From: Amycolatopsis sp. DSM 110486
GTDB lineage: Bacteria; Actinomycetota; Actinomycetes; Mycobacteriales; Pseudonocardiaceae
NCBI RefSeq assembly: GCF_019468465.1
Contig: NZ_CP080519.1
Location: forward strand, 1,255,001 to 1,319,000
Length of the DNA: 64,000 nucleotides
Direction of reading: 5' to 3'
The position numbers were made by a program, and so were the translations under genes. Below, piece after piece: positions 32,754-42,409 of this stretch (position 1 is its first letter; the number at the start of each line of letters is the position of its first letter). Under the pieces are notes generated by a model. The model was not told where the DNA came from, made no database searches, and saw nothing but the letters and a program-made list of their open reading frames with translations.

Positions 32754-32794
32754 CCGGGCCGGCCCCGGAAGCGGCATCCGGGCCGGCCCGGTCA
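32751..32794. terminator. Bidirectional terminator containing both stop codons
   Basis: TGACCGGGCCGGCCC (32751-32765) and GGGCCGGCCCGGTCA (32780-32794) form a perfect 15-bp stem with a 14-base loop. The TGA of the S53 gene and the TCA (stop) of the convergent beta-propeller gene are the two ends of the stem and pair with each other. Confidence 0.88.
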
Positions 32795-33913
32795 GCTCGT
32801 CGGCAGGGTGATGCTCGTCAGGTCGGGCTGACGGCCACCCGTGAGCACCGGCGGCCGCGGGCTGCCCACCGAACCGTCGGCGGCCAGCGGGTAGCTCGTG
32901 ACGCTGCCGTCGCCGTCGGTGTTGAAGTTGGCGTTGTAGAGGCTGCGGCCGTCGTGGGACAAGGCAATGCCCTCGGCGCCGTTGCCGCCGGTCGCCAGTG
33001 CCGGGCCCGCCAGGCTGATGCCGGTGGCAGTCACCCTGAACGTGGTGATGTGGCCGGGGCCGGTACCGTTCGCGAAATTGGCGACGTAGGCGCGGTCGCC
33101 TCGGGCGGTGAGGACGATGCCGCGGGGCTCGTCGGCCGGATTGGGTACGGTGCTGACCGGCGTGGGCCGGGAATCCGCGCCCAGGTTGAGGAAGCTGATG
33201 CTGTCGGCCAGCGAGTTTGTGACCAGGACGTGCGAGCTGTCCGGCGTGATGGCGGCGAAGAACGCGCCCTTGCCCGTGGCGACGGTCGCCACCCACGTGA
33301 GGCTGCCGTCGGCGGCGATGGTGAACGTCGAGACGTCACCCGAAGCGCTGTTGGCCGTGACGAGTGTGCGGCTGTCGGGTGAGACCGCCAGTGCCGTCGT
33401 GCCCCGTCCGTGGGCGGGGATCGTCGCGACGCCGTGCGGCAGGCCGTCGGCCGAAACGCGGTAGTGCGAAACGGTTCCGTCGCCGCCGTTGCCGAAGTTG
33501 GCCGTGTATAGGTTCTTGCCGTCCGGGCTCAGCGCGATGCCGGACGGGGTCACGGGCTCCGGCGCCGGACCGTGCGCGGCGGGAAACGCGGTGAGGCGCC
33601 CGTCGGCTTCGATCCGGAAAGGAGCGACGTCCCGCGTGCCCCAGTTGCCTACGTAGAGCCATTTTCCGTCGTGCGAACGGATCGACGCCTGTGGGTGGGT
33701 GTCGCCCTTCCCTACCGGCAGCGAAATCGCCGGTGCCTTCAGCGAACCGTCTTCGTTGAAGCCGAACTCGGCGACGGTGTCGGAAGCCCAGTTGGTGACG
33801 TACACCGCGCGGGGCCCCGGGGCCGCGGGCGCGGCGGGCTCGTCCGACGAACAAGCTGCGAGCCCGACCGCGACCACGGCCGCGAGACCGCCGGCCACCA
33901 CGCGTTTCACCAT
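32792..33913 (-). CDS. Beta-propeller lactonase-family lipoprotein (YVTN/6-phosphogluconolactonase-like)
   Basis: The 373-residue protein begins with a lipoprotein signal (VAVGLAAC, Cys about residue 21). Seven propeller blades follow, each of the lactonase type (repeats such as GKWLYVGNWGTRDVAPFRIE, KNLYTANFGNGGDGTVSHYR). It matches the family of 6-phosphogluconolactonase-like and YVTN proteins, but as an extracytoplasmic lipoprotein it is unlikely to act on a sugar phosphate. Function open. Confidence 0.8.
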   Translation of the reverse strand: MVKRVVAGGLAAVVAVGLAACSSDEPAAPAAPGPRAVYVTNWASDTVAEFGFNEDGSLKAPAISLPVGKGDTHPQASIRSHDGKWLYVGNWGTRDVAPFRIEADGRLTAFPAAHGPAPEPVTPSGIALSPDGKNLYTANFGNGGDGTVSHYRVSADGLPHGVATIPAHGRGTTALAVSPDSRTLVTANSASGDVSTFTIAADGSLTWVATVATGKGAFFAAITPDSSHVLVTNSLADSISFLNLGADSRPTPVSTVPNPADEPRGIVLTARGDRAYVANFANGTGPGHITTFRVTATGISLAGPALATGGNGAEGIALSHDGRSLYNANFNTDGDGSVTSYPLAADGSVGSPRPPVLTGGRQPDLTSITLPTS

Positions 33914-34024
33914 GAATTTTTCCTTCGTCTTGGCCGGGCTGATCGAAACCAGACTAATCGCCGACGAAGGCGTGGCAGTAGTTTCCGATTCCTTACGGCA
34001 CCGGAACCCTCCACTTCGGACGCG

Positions 34025-35794
34025 TCAGTGCGTGAGCGCGGTCGGCGCGTCTTCCGGGCGTTCGGCCAGCGGCTCGAACTCGTTCACGCCCGCGAGATCC
34101 GCGCCCATCGAGATGTTCGTGACCCGCTCCAGGATGACCTCGACGATCACCGGCACGCGGTACTCGGCCGCCAGCTGCCGCGCCTTCTCGAAGCCCGCCC
34201 TCAGATCCTCGGGCCGGCGCACGCGAATGGCCTTGCAGCCCAAGCCTTCGGCCACCTTGACGTGGTCCACTCCGTACCCGGCCGTCTCGGGCGAGTTGAC
34301 GTTCTCGAACCCCAGCTGCACGCAGTAGTCCATGTCGAACGACCGCTGCGCCTGCCGGATCAGGCCGAGGTAGGAGTTGTTGACCAGGACGTGGACGTAC
34401 GGGCGGTTGAACTGCGCGCCGACGGCCAGCTCCTCGAGCATGAACTGGAAGTCGTAGTCCCCGCTGATCGCCACGACCTCGGCGTCGGGGTCGGCGGTGG
34501 CCACGCCCAGCGCCGCCGGGACCGTCCACCCGAGCGGCCCGGCCTGTCCACAGTTGATCCAGTGCCGCGGCCGGTACACGTGCAGGAACTGCGCCGCGGC
34601 GATCTGCGAAAGCCCGATGGCCGAGACGTAGCGGGTCTCCTTCCCGAACACCTGGTTCATCTCTTCGTAGACACGCTGCGGTTTGATCGGCACCTCGTCG
34701 AAGTGCGTCTTGCGTTCCATCGTGGACTTGCGGCGCGCGCAGTCACCGGCCCACGCCGAACGATCCGGCAGGGTTCCGGCCTCGCGTCGCTCACGGGCCA
34801 CCGTGACGAACTGCTCCAGCGCGGCCTTCGCGTCGGACACAATCCCGTAGTGCGGCGCGAACACGCGGCCGATCTGCGTTGGCTCGATGTCGACGTGGAC
34901 GAACGTGCGCTCGCCGCGGTAGACGTCGAGGTCACCCGTGTGCCGGTTGGCCCAGCGGTTGCCGATGCCCAGCACGCAGTCGGCTTCGAGCATGGTCGCG
35001 TTGGCGCCGCGGTGGCTCGTCTGGATCCCCGCCATCCCGGCCATCAGCGGATGGTCGTCGGGGATGGTGCCCCAGCCCATGAGAGTGGGGATCACGGGAA
35101 TGCCGGTCAGCTCGGCGAACTCGACCAGCAACTCGGCCGCGTCGGCGTTGATGATTCCGCCGCCGGCCACGATCACCGGCCGCTCCGCCGCGCCCACGAG
35201 GTCCAGCGCGCGGTCGACCTGGGCCCGCGTCGCCGCCGGTTTCGCGACGGGCAGGGGTTCGTAGGAGTCGATGTCGAAGTCGATCTCGGCCAGCTGCACG
35301 TCGATCGGCAGGTCGATCAGCACCGGGCCGGGCCGGCCGGTGCGCATGAGCCAGAACGCCTTCTGGAACGTGCCCGGCACCTGCGCCGGCTCCATCACCG
35401 TCACGGCCCACTTGGTGACCGGAGCCGCGATGGCCGAGATGTCGACGGCCTGGAAGTCTTCCTTGTGCAGCTTGGCCACCGGCGCCTGGCCGGTGATGCA
35501 CAGGATCGGGATCGAGTCCGCGCTGGCCGAGTACAAGCCGGTGATCATGTCGGTGCCCGCCGGGCCCGAGGTGCCGATGCACACACCGATGTTCCCCGGC
35601 TGGGTCCGGGTGTAGCCCTCGGCCATGTGCGAGGCGCCTTCGACGTGGCGGGCCAGCGTGTGCGCGACGTTTCCGTCCCGGCGCAACGCGGCGTAGAACG
35701 GGTTGATGGCGGCGCCGGGCAACCCGAAAGCAGTTGTGATGCCTTCGCGGCGCAGCACTGCGACGGCGGCGTCGGCTGCGGTCATTCTGGGCAT
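34025..35794 (-). CDS. gcl: Glyoxylate carboligase (tartronate-semialdehyde synthase)
   Basis: The 589-residue protein follows known Gcl closely: [16 protein letters not shown] near residue 50, [37 protein letters not shown], and the ThDP-binding [14 protein letters not shown] with [13 protein letters not shown]. Gcl has Val where other ThDP enzymes have the catalytic Glu, and HVEG fits this. It joins two glyoxylates to tartronate semialdehyde and CO2. ATG at 35794 has AGGAG. It is the last gene of the glcDEF-glxR-gcl set, 26 bp after glxR. No hyi isomerase is present. Confidence 0.95.
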   Translation of the reverse strand: MPRMTAADAAVAVLRREGITTAFGLPGAAINPFYAALRRDGNVAHTLARHVEGASHMAEGYTRTQPGNIGVCIGTSGPAGTDMITGLYSASADSIPILCITGQAPVAKLHKEDFQAVDISAIAAPVTKWAVTVMEPAQVPGTFQKAFWLMRTGRPGPVLIDLPIDVQLAEIDFDIDSYEPLPVAKPAATRAQVDRALDLVGAAERPVIVAGGGIINADAAELLVEFAELTGIPVIPTLMGWGTIPDDHPLMAGMAGIQTSHRGANATMLEADCVLGIGNRWANRHTGDLDVYRGERTFVHVDIEPTQIGRVFAPHYGIVSDAKAALEQFVTVARERREAGTLPDRSAWAGDCARRKSTMERKTHFDEVPIKPQRVYEEMNQVFGKETRYVSAIGLSQIAAAQFLHVYRPRHWINCGQAGPLGWTVPAALGVATADPDAEVVAISGDYDFQFMLEELAVGAQFNRPYVHVLVNNSYLGLIRQAQRSFDMDYCVQLGFENVNSPETAGYGVDHVKVAEGLGCKAIRVRRPEDLRAGFEKARQLAAEYRVPVIVEVILERVTNISMGADLAGVNEFEPLAERPEDAPTALTH

Positions 35795-35820
35795 GAGTCC
35801 ACTCCTGACAAGTGACTGTC

Positions 35821-36702
35821 CTACTGGGTCCGGCCCGCGAGCTCTTCGGTGAGCTTGAACAGACCGGAATGGTCGAGCCCGCCGTCGCCGCGAGCGACGA
35901 GGGAGGCGATCAACTGGGCGACCGCACTGCCGAGAGGGATCGCCACCCCGGCTTCCCGTGCGGCCGCGGTGACGATGCCCATGTCCTTGTGGTGCAAGGA
36001 GAGGCGGAAACCGGGTGTGAAATCGCGCTTGAGCATGTTCTCCGACTTGCGGTCGAGGACGGTGCTGCCGGCCAGCCCGCCGCCGAGCACCTCCACGGCG
36101 ATCACCGGGTCCACATCGGACGCCTCGGCGAGCACGAGCGCTTCGGCGAGGAGCTGGAGGTGGCCGGCGACCATGAGCTGGTTGGCGGCTTTGACGGTCT
36201 GGCCGGCACCGTGCGGACCGACGTGCACGATGGTGCGCCCGACGGCTTCCAGTACCGGCTTGGCAGCGGCGAAGTCCTCGGCGGCGCCACCGACCATGAT
36301 GGACAGCACACCCTCGACAGCACCGGCTTCCCCGCCGGACACCGGCGCGTCGAGAACGCGCACCTCCACTTTCGCGCCGGCTTCGGCGACCGCGCGGGCC
36401 GTGGCCGGCTCGATGGTGCTCATGTCGATCACCAGCTGACCGGAGTGCGAGTTCTCGAAGATGCCGTCTTCGCCCATCGCGACAGCCACCACGTCCGGCG
36501 AGTCCGGCACCATCGTGATCACGACGTCCGAGCCCTTGACCGCCTCGGCGATGCTCGACGCGCCACGGCCACCCGCGGCGACCAGCGCGTCGACCCGCCT
36601 CGCGCTGCGGTTGTAGCCGACGACGTCGTACCCGGCCTTGACCAGGTTCTCGGCCATCGGCAGACCCATGATGCCCAGGCCGATGAAACCCACCGTGCTC
36701 AT
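35821..36702 (-). CDS. glxR: Tartronate semialdehyde reductase (beta-hydroxyacid dehydrogenase family)
   Basis: The 293-residue protein has the Rossmann start [17 protein letters not shown]. It also has the substrate motif [20 protein letters not shown] and the catalytic lysine in [16 protein letters not shown], all family hallmarks. Its place next to gcl indicates the reduction of tartronate semialdehyde to D-glycerate with NAD(P)H. ATG at 36702 has AGGAG. Confidence 0.92.
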   Translation of the reverse strand: MSTVGFIGLGIMGLPMAENLVKAGYDVVGYNRSARRVDALVAAGGRGASSIAEAVKGSDVVITMVPDSPDVVAVAMGEDGIFENSHSGQLVIDMSTIEPATARAVAEAGAKVEVRVLDAPVSGGEAGAVEGVLSIMVGGAAEDFAAAKPVLEAVGRTIVHVGPHGAGQTVKAANQLMVAGHLQLLAEALVLAEASDVDPVIAVEVLGGGLAGSTVLDRKSENMLKRDFTPGFRLSLHHKDMGIVTAAAREAGVAIPLGSAVAQLIASLVARGDGGLDHSGLFKLTEELAGRTQ

Positions 36703-36793
36703 GTGAAATCTCCTGTGAAAACGACGCGGTGAATCAACGCCGGGACAATCGGCGCTGCGAAACGAAGCTATGAAGAACTGCGAAAAACGACGC

Positions 36794-38119
36794 TCAGGAA
36801 CGCGTCTGGGGTGGATCGAGTGGATCTACGTCACGAATGGACGCGTCGAGCAGCTGGATCGGGTGCACCACCGGGATCCCCTGGTCGAGGAACCGGCGGA
36901 TCTGCAGCAGGCACCCGGCGTTCGCGGTGGCCACCACGTCGGGTTCGACGTCCGCGAGGTGCTTCGCCTTGCGGCGACCGAGTTCTTCGGCCGTTTCGGG
37001 CTCCACCAGGTTGTAGATCCCGGCCGATCCGCAGCACAGCTCCGCCTCGGCGATGTCGTGCACGGACAGCTCCGGGATGCTGCGCAGAAGTTCGCGCGGT
37101 TGCCGGCGGATTCCTTGGGCGTTGGCGAGGTGACAGGCGTCGTGGTAGGCGACTTTGGTCTTCATCGGGTGCCGGGTGGCGCGCGCGGGGAGGTCCGCGA
37201 TCAGTTCGTTGATGTCCCGCACCCGCGAGGCGAAGGTCCGCGCTCGCTCGGCGTACTCGGGAACGTCCGCGAGGAGGTCGCCGTACTCCTTGAGCGTGGA
37301 CCCGCAGCCGGCCACATTGGCGACGACGACGTCGAGGTCGTAGCGCTCGAACATCTCGATGGTCCCTTTGGCCCGGGTGAGGCCGTCTTCCTCTCGTCCC
37401 GCGTGGACCGACAGCGCACCGCAGCACTGGTTGTCCTGCGGAACGTAGACGTCGCAGCCTTCGGCGGCGAGCACACGGATGGTGGCGGCGTTGACGTCAC
37501 CGAAGAAGACGCGGTTCGCGCAGCCTGCGAGCAGCCCCACCCGCAGCCTCGCCTCGCCGGCCGGCTTGAGGGTGCGTTCCGGCGTCTTCGTCAGCAACGC
37601 CCGCAGCGTCACCGGCGGCAGCAAGGCTTCCAACGCACTGAGGCGGGGCGGCAGCCGCTTCAGGATGCCCAGCCGGTGGACGAGCGCCCGAAGGCCGAGC
37701 CGGGTGTAGAGCAGACCGCCGAACGCCGCGAGCCGCAACCGGCGCGGATACGGGAACAGCGAGAAGACGAACGCGCGGAACACCTTGTCGAAGAAGCCGC
37801 GCGGCACCTGGCGCTCGACCTGCGGGCGGACCGACTCGATGAGCTTGTCGTACTGCACTCCCGAGGGACACGCGGTGGTGCAGGCCAGGCAGCCGAGGCA
37901 GGTGTCCATGTGGTGGCCGAACGTCTCGTCCAGGCCGATCTCGCCCTTGGCGGCCAGGTCCATCAGGTAGATGCGCCCGCGCGGCGATTCCATCTCCTGG
38001 CCGGTGACCACGTAGGTCGGGCACGTCGGGAGGCAGAATCCACAGTGGACGCAGTCGTCGAGGAGCTCCCGTTTCGGCGGGTGGTGCTCGTCGAAGGAGC
38101 TGCCGAGTGTCGACGTCAT
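36794..38119 (-). CDS. glcF: Glycolate oxidase iron-sulfur subunit GlcF
   Basis: The 441-residue protein has two N-terminal 4Fe-4S motifs, CVHCGFCLPTCPTY and CLGCLACTTACPSG, and two CCG domains (QCCGALS and LCCGSAG) near the middle and end. This is the normal GlcF architecture. It moves electrons from the GlcD flavin to the respiratory chain at the membrane. Start ATG at 38119 overlaps the glcE stop (ATGA), so the two are coupled. Confidence 0.93.
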   Translation of the reverse strand: MTSTLGSSFDEHHPPKRELLDDCVHCGFCLPTCPTYVVTGQEMESPRGRIYLMDLAAKGEIGLDETFGHHMDTCLGCLACTTACPSGVQYDKLIESVRPQVERQVPRGFFDKVFRAFVFSLFPYPRRLRLAAFGGLLYTRLGLRALVHRLGILKRLPPRLSALEALLPPVTLRALLTKTPERTLKPAGEARLRVGLLAGCANRVFFGDVNAATIRVLAAEGCDVYVPQDNQCCGALSVHAGREEDGLTRAKGTIEMFERYDLDVVVANVAGCGSTLKEYGDLLADVPEYAERARTFASRVRDINELIADLPARATRHPMKTKVAYHDACHLANAQGIRRQPRELLRSIPELSVHDIAEAELCCGSAGIYNLVEPETAEELGRRKAKHLADVEPDVVATANAGCLLQIRRFLDQGIPVVHPIQLLDASIRDVDPLDPPQTRS

Positions 38120-39264
38120 GACGCACGCTCCTCGTCTTCGAGCCAGGGTGAGAACCGGCCGGCACCGAACCGACCGGCCGGGTCGAACTGCCGCTTGATC
38201 GCCCGCATCACGCGCACCGGCGCCGGTGGCGGACCCCATCCGCGGCCGGCCGAGAGGCCGTCGCGGCGCAGCACGGTCACGGCCGCGCCGAACTCCTGGT
38301 GCAACTGGGCGAGGAGCTCGTCGTGGTCACCGCCGTTGAACTGCACGGTGTGGACGCCGATCGCCATCGAACTGGCCACCGAGGCTCCCGCGGCCACCAT
38401 CCTCGTCACCAGAGCCGGCCCGGCGACCGGCATTGTCCCGATTCGCACAACTGTTGTCCCTCGAACACCATCCGCGCTCGCGGCAACACCTGCCCAGGCC
38501 GCGGCCGCCTCCTCGACCGCGAGCACCCGGGCCGTGGTTCCCCCGAGCCGGCACAGCTCACGTTCACGCTGCTCGACGCCCTCCGGCGTCCCTTCGAGCT
38601 TCACCAGCAGCCGCCCACCGGACCATTCGAGGGCGGACGCTTCCAACCCGGTCATGACGACCTTGCCGGCCAGGTCGAACGCCTCGCCCGCGTCGGCCTC
38701 GACCGCCACCGTGCGCACCGCCAGGGGAAGCGGGTGCAACCGCAGCACGACTTCGGCCACGACCCCGAGCGTCCCGAGGGAACCGTGGAACAGCTTCGCG
38801 AGGTCGTAGCCGGCGACGTTCTTGATCACGTGCCCGCCGGACCGCGCGACCGTGCCGTCACCCAGCACGACGGTCGTCCCGATGACCAGGTCACGCAGGC
38901 TGCCGAACGCCGTGCGCAGCGGCCCGGCATCCGCCGTGGCCAGCAGCCCGCCGATCGTGGCACCCCGCCAGGCCCGGGCCGGGTCGAGCGCCACGCGCTG
39001 GCCCCCCTCCGCGAGCGTCTCCTGAACGGTCGTGAACGGCGTGCCCGCCCGAACCGCGATCGTCAAGTCCGAAGGCGCGTACTTCAGCACCCCGGTCAAC
39101 GACGTCGTGTCGATGACCGCGTCGGCCGGCGCGGCAGGCGCGCCCCAGCCCGAGGCGGTCTCCGCGCCGGTCACGAGCAGCCGAGGGTGGCTCGCGCGGG
39201 TGTCCGCCACCGCGGCGCGCACTTCCTCCACAGTGGACGGAGCGAACGTGGTCTCCTGAGTCAC
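38116..39264 (-). CDS. glcE: Glycolate oxidase FAD-binding subunit GlcE
   Basis: The 382-residue protein has the FAD_binding_4 fold of GlcE: DLTIAVRAGTPFTTVQETLA, then GATIGGLLATADAGPLRTAFGSLRD, and GGHVIKNVAGYDLAKLF. It partners GlcD and GlcF in the glycolate oxidase complex. GTG at 39264 lies 4 bp after the glcD stop. Confidence 0.92.
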   Translation of the reverse strand: MTQETTFAPSTVEEVRAAVADTRASHPRLLVTGAETASGWGAPAAPADAVIDTTSLTGVLKYAPSDLTIAVRAGTPFTTVQETLAEGGQRVALDPARAWRGATIGGLLATADAGPLRTAFGSLRDLVIGTTVVLGDGTVARSGGHVIKNVAGYDLAKLFHGSLGTLGVVAEVVLRLHPLPLAVRTVAVEADAGEAFDLAGKVVMTGLEASALEWSGGRLLVKLEGTPEGVEQRERELCRLGGTTARVLAVEEAAAAWAGVAASADGVRGTTVVRIGTMPVAGPALVTRMVAAGASVASSMAIGVHTVQFNGGDHDELLAQLHQEFGAAVTVLRRDGLSAGRGWGPPPAPVRVMRAIKRQFDPAGRFGAGRFSPWLEDEERAS

Positions 39265-39268
39265 GCCG

Positions 39269-40717
39269 TCACATCCGCTCGATCAAGCCGGCGGATTCGA
39301 GGGGATGCGGCTTGTAGACGCCCGGTCGTTCCCCGCACAGCCGCGGCGTCGGCAGCAACTTGCCCGGGTTGCAGATCCCCGAGGGGTCGTACGCGTGCCG
39401 CAGCCGCGCCATCGTCGCCAGGTCGTCCTCACTGAACTGCCGCGGCATCGAACACGCCTTGTCCGTCCCGATCCCGTGCTCCCCGGACAATGACCCGCCC
39501 AGGTCCACGCACAGTTCGGCGATGGCCCGCGAGAGCGCCTCCGCCCGCTCGTGCTCACCGGCGGCCTCGCTGTAGAGCACCAGCGGATGCAGATTCCCGT
39601 CGCCGGCGTGGAACACGTTCGCCACGCGCAGCCCGGCCCCGGCGGCCAGCTCGGAGATCCGGGTCAACGCCGTCGCCAGCTGGGTGCGCGGGACAACCCC
39701 GTCCTGCACGAAGTAGTTCGGGCTGATCCGCCCCACCGCGGCGAACGCGGCCTTGCGGCCCTTCCACACCAGCGCCCGCTCCTCGGCACTCGCCGGAATC
39801 CGCAGCTTCGTCGCCCCGAACTCTTCGCACAGCTGCTTCACCTGTGCGAACTGCGCGTCGACCTCCGCCTGCGGCCCGTCGAGCTCCACCACGAGCGCGG
39901 CGGCCGCGTCGCGCGAGTAACCGGCGTCGACCGCGGCTTCGACAGCCTCGATGGCCAGCGCGTCCATCATCTCCACCGCCGCGGGCACGATCCCGGCCTC
40001 GATCACGGCGCTCACCGTGTCACCCGCCTGCTCGACGGACGGGAAGTCGGCCACGAGCGTCTTCACCGCGGCCGGCTTGGCCAGCAGTTTCACGGTGATG
40101 CGCGTGGCGATGCCGAGCGTGCCCTCGGACCCGATGAACGCGCCCAGCAGGTCGTACCCGCCCAGCTGCGGGCTGTCGCCGCCGAGAACCGTGGTCGTGC
40201 CGTCGGGCAGCACGACTTCGGCCGAGTGGATGTGGTGGACGGTGAAGCCGTACTTGAGACAGTGGGCGCCCCCGGAGTTCTCCGCGACGTTGCCGCCGAT
40301 CGTGCACACCTGCTGCGACGACGGGTCCGGCGCGAAGTACAGCCCGTACGGCGCCGCCGCCCGGCTGATGTCCACATTGGTCACTCCGGGCTCGACGATC
40401 GCGCGCCGGTTCACCACGTCGATCTCGACGACGGACCGCAGGCGCTGCAACGAGATCACGACCCCGTCGGCCACCGGCAGCGCACCGCCGGACAACCCGC
40501 TGCCGGCGCCGCGGGCGACGAACGGCACGTCGTGCTTCGCGCAGACCCGCACGGCCGCGGCGACCGCCTCCGCCGTGCGCGGCACCAGCACCAGCGACGG
40601 GACGACGCGGAAGCCGGTCAGCCCGTCGCATTCGTAGGACCGCAAGGCGACCGGGTCGGACACCACCGCGTCGGCGCCCACGGCTTCGACGAACTCGGCG
40701 TGCAAGCCCTGCGGCAC
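39269..40717 (-). CDS. glcD: Glycolate oxidase catalytic subunit GlcD
   Basis: The 482-residue protein has the PCMH FAD-binding motif PFVARGAGSGLSGGA, then TIGGNVAENSGGAHCLKYG and GSEGTLGIATRITVKL. The C-terminal catalytic half has NVFHAGDGNLHPLVLY and GEHGIGTDKA. These are GlcD or D-lactate dehydrogenase features. The adjacent glcE, glcF and gcl decide for glycolate. GTG at 40717 is preceded by GGAGG. It is first of the glcDEF-glxR-gcl order. An unusual hairpin lies in its leader at 40740-40772. Confidence 0.92.
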   Translation of the reverse strand: MPQGLHAEFVEAVGADAVVSDPVALRSYECDGLTGFRVVPSLVLVPRTAEAVAAAVRVCAKHDVPFVARGAGSGLSGGALPVADGVVISLQRLRSVVEIDVVNRRAIVEPGVTNVDISRAAAPYGLYFAPDPSSQQVCTIGGNVAENSGGAHCLKYGFTVHHIHSAEVVLPDGTTTVLGGDSPQLGGYDLLGAFIGSEGTLGIATRITVKLLAKPAAVKTLVADFPSVEQAGDTVSAVIEAGIVPAAVEMMDALAIEAVEAAVDAGYSRDAAAALVVELDGPQAEVDAQFAQVKQLCEEFGATKLRIPASAEERALVWKGRKAAFAAVGRISPNYFVQDGVVPRTQLATALTRISELAAGAGLRVANVFHAGDGNLHPLVLYSEAAGEHERAEALSRAIAELCVDLGGSLSGEHGIGTDKACSMPRQFSEDDLATMARLRHAYDPSGICNPGKLLPTPRLCGERPGVYKPHPLESAGLIERM

Positions 40718-40739
40718 CGTGCCACCTCCACCAGGTCAT

Positions 40740-40772
40740 CCAGACCTCCTCCTGTGCTCGGAGGAGGTCTGG
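40740..40772 (-). promoter_or_regulatory. Hairpin in the glcD leader with anti-Shine-Dalgarno-like arms
   Basis: CCAGACCTCCTCC and GGAGGAGGTCTGG form a perfect 13-bp stem with a 7-base loop, 22 bp upstream of the glcD start on the minus strand. The downstream arm contains GGAGGAGG, a ribosome-site-like run, locked by the upstream arm. It may be an operator, a terminator/attenuator or an RNA regulatory hairpin. Confidence 0.5.
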
Positions 40773-40889
40773 AACATGACTGAGATACAAGTCGTAGCCC
40801 GACCAACGCTAACTCTCAGCCTACCGGGCCACAAGCCCTGAAGGCCAGAAATTTCCACCAAGTGTAATTGATCTTCCGTATAGTGGAAG

Positions 40890-41636
40890 TTATCGAACGG
40901 CCGCGCCGCCCTTCGCCGCAGCGCGCAGCCGGCCCGCGAGGTCGGCGAAGCTCACCGCGCTGAGGTCGCAGTCCGTGGTCTCGGCGGTGTCGACGGGCCG
41001 GTCAGGGCCCTTTTCCCCCGGTCGCTCGACGAAGGCCGTGCGGAACCCGGCGTCGCGCGCGCCGTGGATGTCCCAGGTGTGGGCGGCGACCATGAGGATG
41101 GTGCGGGGCTCGACGTCCAGGAGCTTCGCGGCGTTGGTGTACGCGCGGCGGTCCGGCTTGTACGCACCCACGTTCTCGGCCGACAGGATCGCGTCGAACC
41201 CGAGGCCGGCGCCCTTCACCACGTGGATGAGCTGGGCGAACCCGCCGTTGGACAGCGCGACCACCACGAAGTCGCGGCGCAGCTCGGCCAGCCCTTCGAC
41301 GGCGTCCGGCCACGGCGGCAGCGCGTCCCAGGCCCGGACCATGCGCTCGCGCGCCTCGGCGCCGAACTTCCCGGCGACGCCGAACAGCTCCAGACACTCG
41401 TCGAGCGCCTCGCGGTGCACGGCGTCGAGGTTCGCCCATTCGCGCTCGCCGCGGTTGATCTGCCCGACCGCGGGCAGGTAGCGCTCGCGCCACGCGTCCA
41501 CGAGGGCGGGGCAGTCGAACTCGGTCTCGTGGTGTTCGGCGATCGCGGCCACGCCGTCGATCACGCCGGTGCGCCAGTCCACAGTGGTCCCGAAGACGTC
41601 GACGGCGACCACCGCCACCTCGCTGACATCGAACAT
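40890..41636 (-). CDS. Type II haloacid dehalogenase (HAD superfamily)
   Basis: The 248-residue protein has the HAD nucleophile motif AVDVFGTTVDWRTG, motif II VVALSNGGFAQL, the lysine in GAYKPDRRAY, and the motif III region LMVAAHTWDIHGARDAGFRT. The AAHTWDIHGAR form and no separate cap insert fit the L-2-haloacid dehalogenase branch, which converts haloacetate to glycolate or L-haloalkanoates to D-hydroxyacids. ATG at 41636 follows GGAG. It lies 31 bp after an ArsR regulator and 173 bp upstream of glcD on the same strand. Confidence 0.85.
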   Translation of the reverse strand: MFDVSEVAVVAVDVFGTTVDWRTGVIDGVAAIAEHHETEFDCPALVDAWRERYLPAVGQINRGEREWANLDAVHREALDECLELFGVAGKFGAEARERMVRAWDALPPWPDAVEGLAELRRDFVVVALSNGGFAQLIHVVKGAGLGFDAILSAENVGAYKPDRRAYTNAAKLLDVEPRTILMVAAHTWDIHGARDAGFRTAFVERPGEKGPDRPVDTAETTDCDLSAVSFADLAGRLRAAAKGGAAVR

Positions 41637-41667
41637 CTCGCTCCGATCTGGCGTTGAACAGCAACAC

Positions 41668-42354
41668 TTACGCCGGGTCGACACCCAGCCACTCGCGCAG
41701 CTCACGCCGCCCGGCCTCGGTGAGGTCGACGGCGCGGCTCGCCTCGAGCAGGTCGATCCAGCCCAGTTCGAGCAGCCGGCTCTTCACCGCGGCGCCGAGG
41801 CTGCCCGCGAGGTGGTGCCGGCGTTCGCTCCAGTCCATGCACGGCCGCGCCAACGGCCGGGCGCGACCGCGCAACCCGTCGACGTCGATCCCGTGCACCG
41901 CCAGTTCGGCGTGGCCTTTGGCCGAGACGCCGTAGGAATCGTGGTCCTCGATCAGAAACCCCTTCGCCAGGAAGGCGTCGTTGATGGCCACGCCGACGCT
42001 GCCCGCGAGGTGGTCGTAACAAACCCTGGCCTCGCGCAGCTTGCGCCCGCGCGTCGCCTGCCGCAACGACTTCGCCGGCCCGGGCGGCGCGAGCAGCAGC
42101 AGGCCCTCGATCGCGTCGGCGACAGGGCTCGCGAGCCGGTACAGCCGTTGACGGCCGGACACCTCGACGACGACCAGGCCGCCGTCCTTCAGCTTGCGCA
42201 GGTGGGTGCTCGCCAGCGACGCCGAGATGCCGACCTCCGCCATCAACGCCGAAACCGGCTGCGGCCGTCCGTCGAGGAGCAGCAACAGCATCGCGGCACG
42301 GTTTCGGTCGGAGAGAAGGAATCCGATCCGGGCGAGATCCGCGTCACCTGCCAT
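41668..42354 (-). CDS. ArsR-family regulator with C-terminal ligand domain
   Basis: The 228-residue protein has an ArsR winged helix in residues 15-75 (LMAEVGISASLASTHLRKLKDGGLVVVEVSGRQRLY). A longer C-terminal domain carries ARVCYDHLAGSVG and RPCMDWSERRHHLAGSLG. Such long ArsR proteins control small-molecule catabolism rather than metals. It lies upstream of the dehalogenase in the same direction. Confidence 0.85.
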   Translation of the reverse strand: MAGDADLARIGFLLSDRNRAAMLLLLLDGRPQPVSALMAEVGISASLASTHLRKLKDGGLVVVEVSGRQRLYRLASPVADAIEGLLLLAPPGPAKSLRQATRGRKLREARVCYDHLAGSVGVAINDAFLAKGFLIEDHDSYGVSAKGHAELAVHGIDVDGLRGRARPLARPCMDWSERRHHLAGSLGAAVKSRLLELGWIDLLEASRAVDLTEAGRRELREWLGVDPA

Positions 42355-42409
42355 GCGGCCACGATAACTCCGGAACAGTTGAGCCCCGGTTGAACAATGG
42401 CCGGGCTTT

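Noticed and set aside
33572..35815. 747-codon plus-strand frame antisense to gcl
   Set aside because: The minus strand codes a clear Gcl; the plus frame has no domain and is a composition artefact.
36770..38809. 679-codon plus-strand frame antisense to glcF and glcE
   Set aside because: Same reason; the opposite strand holds GlcF with all iron-sulfur motifs.
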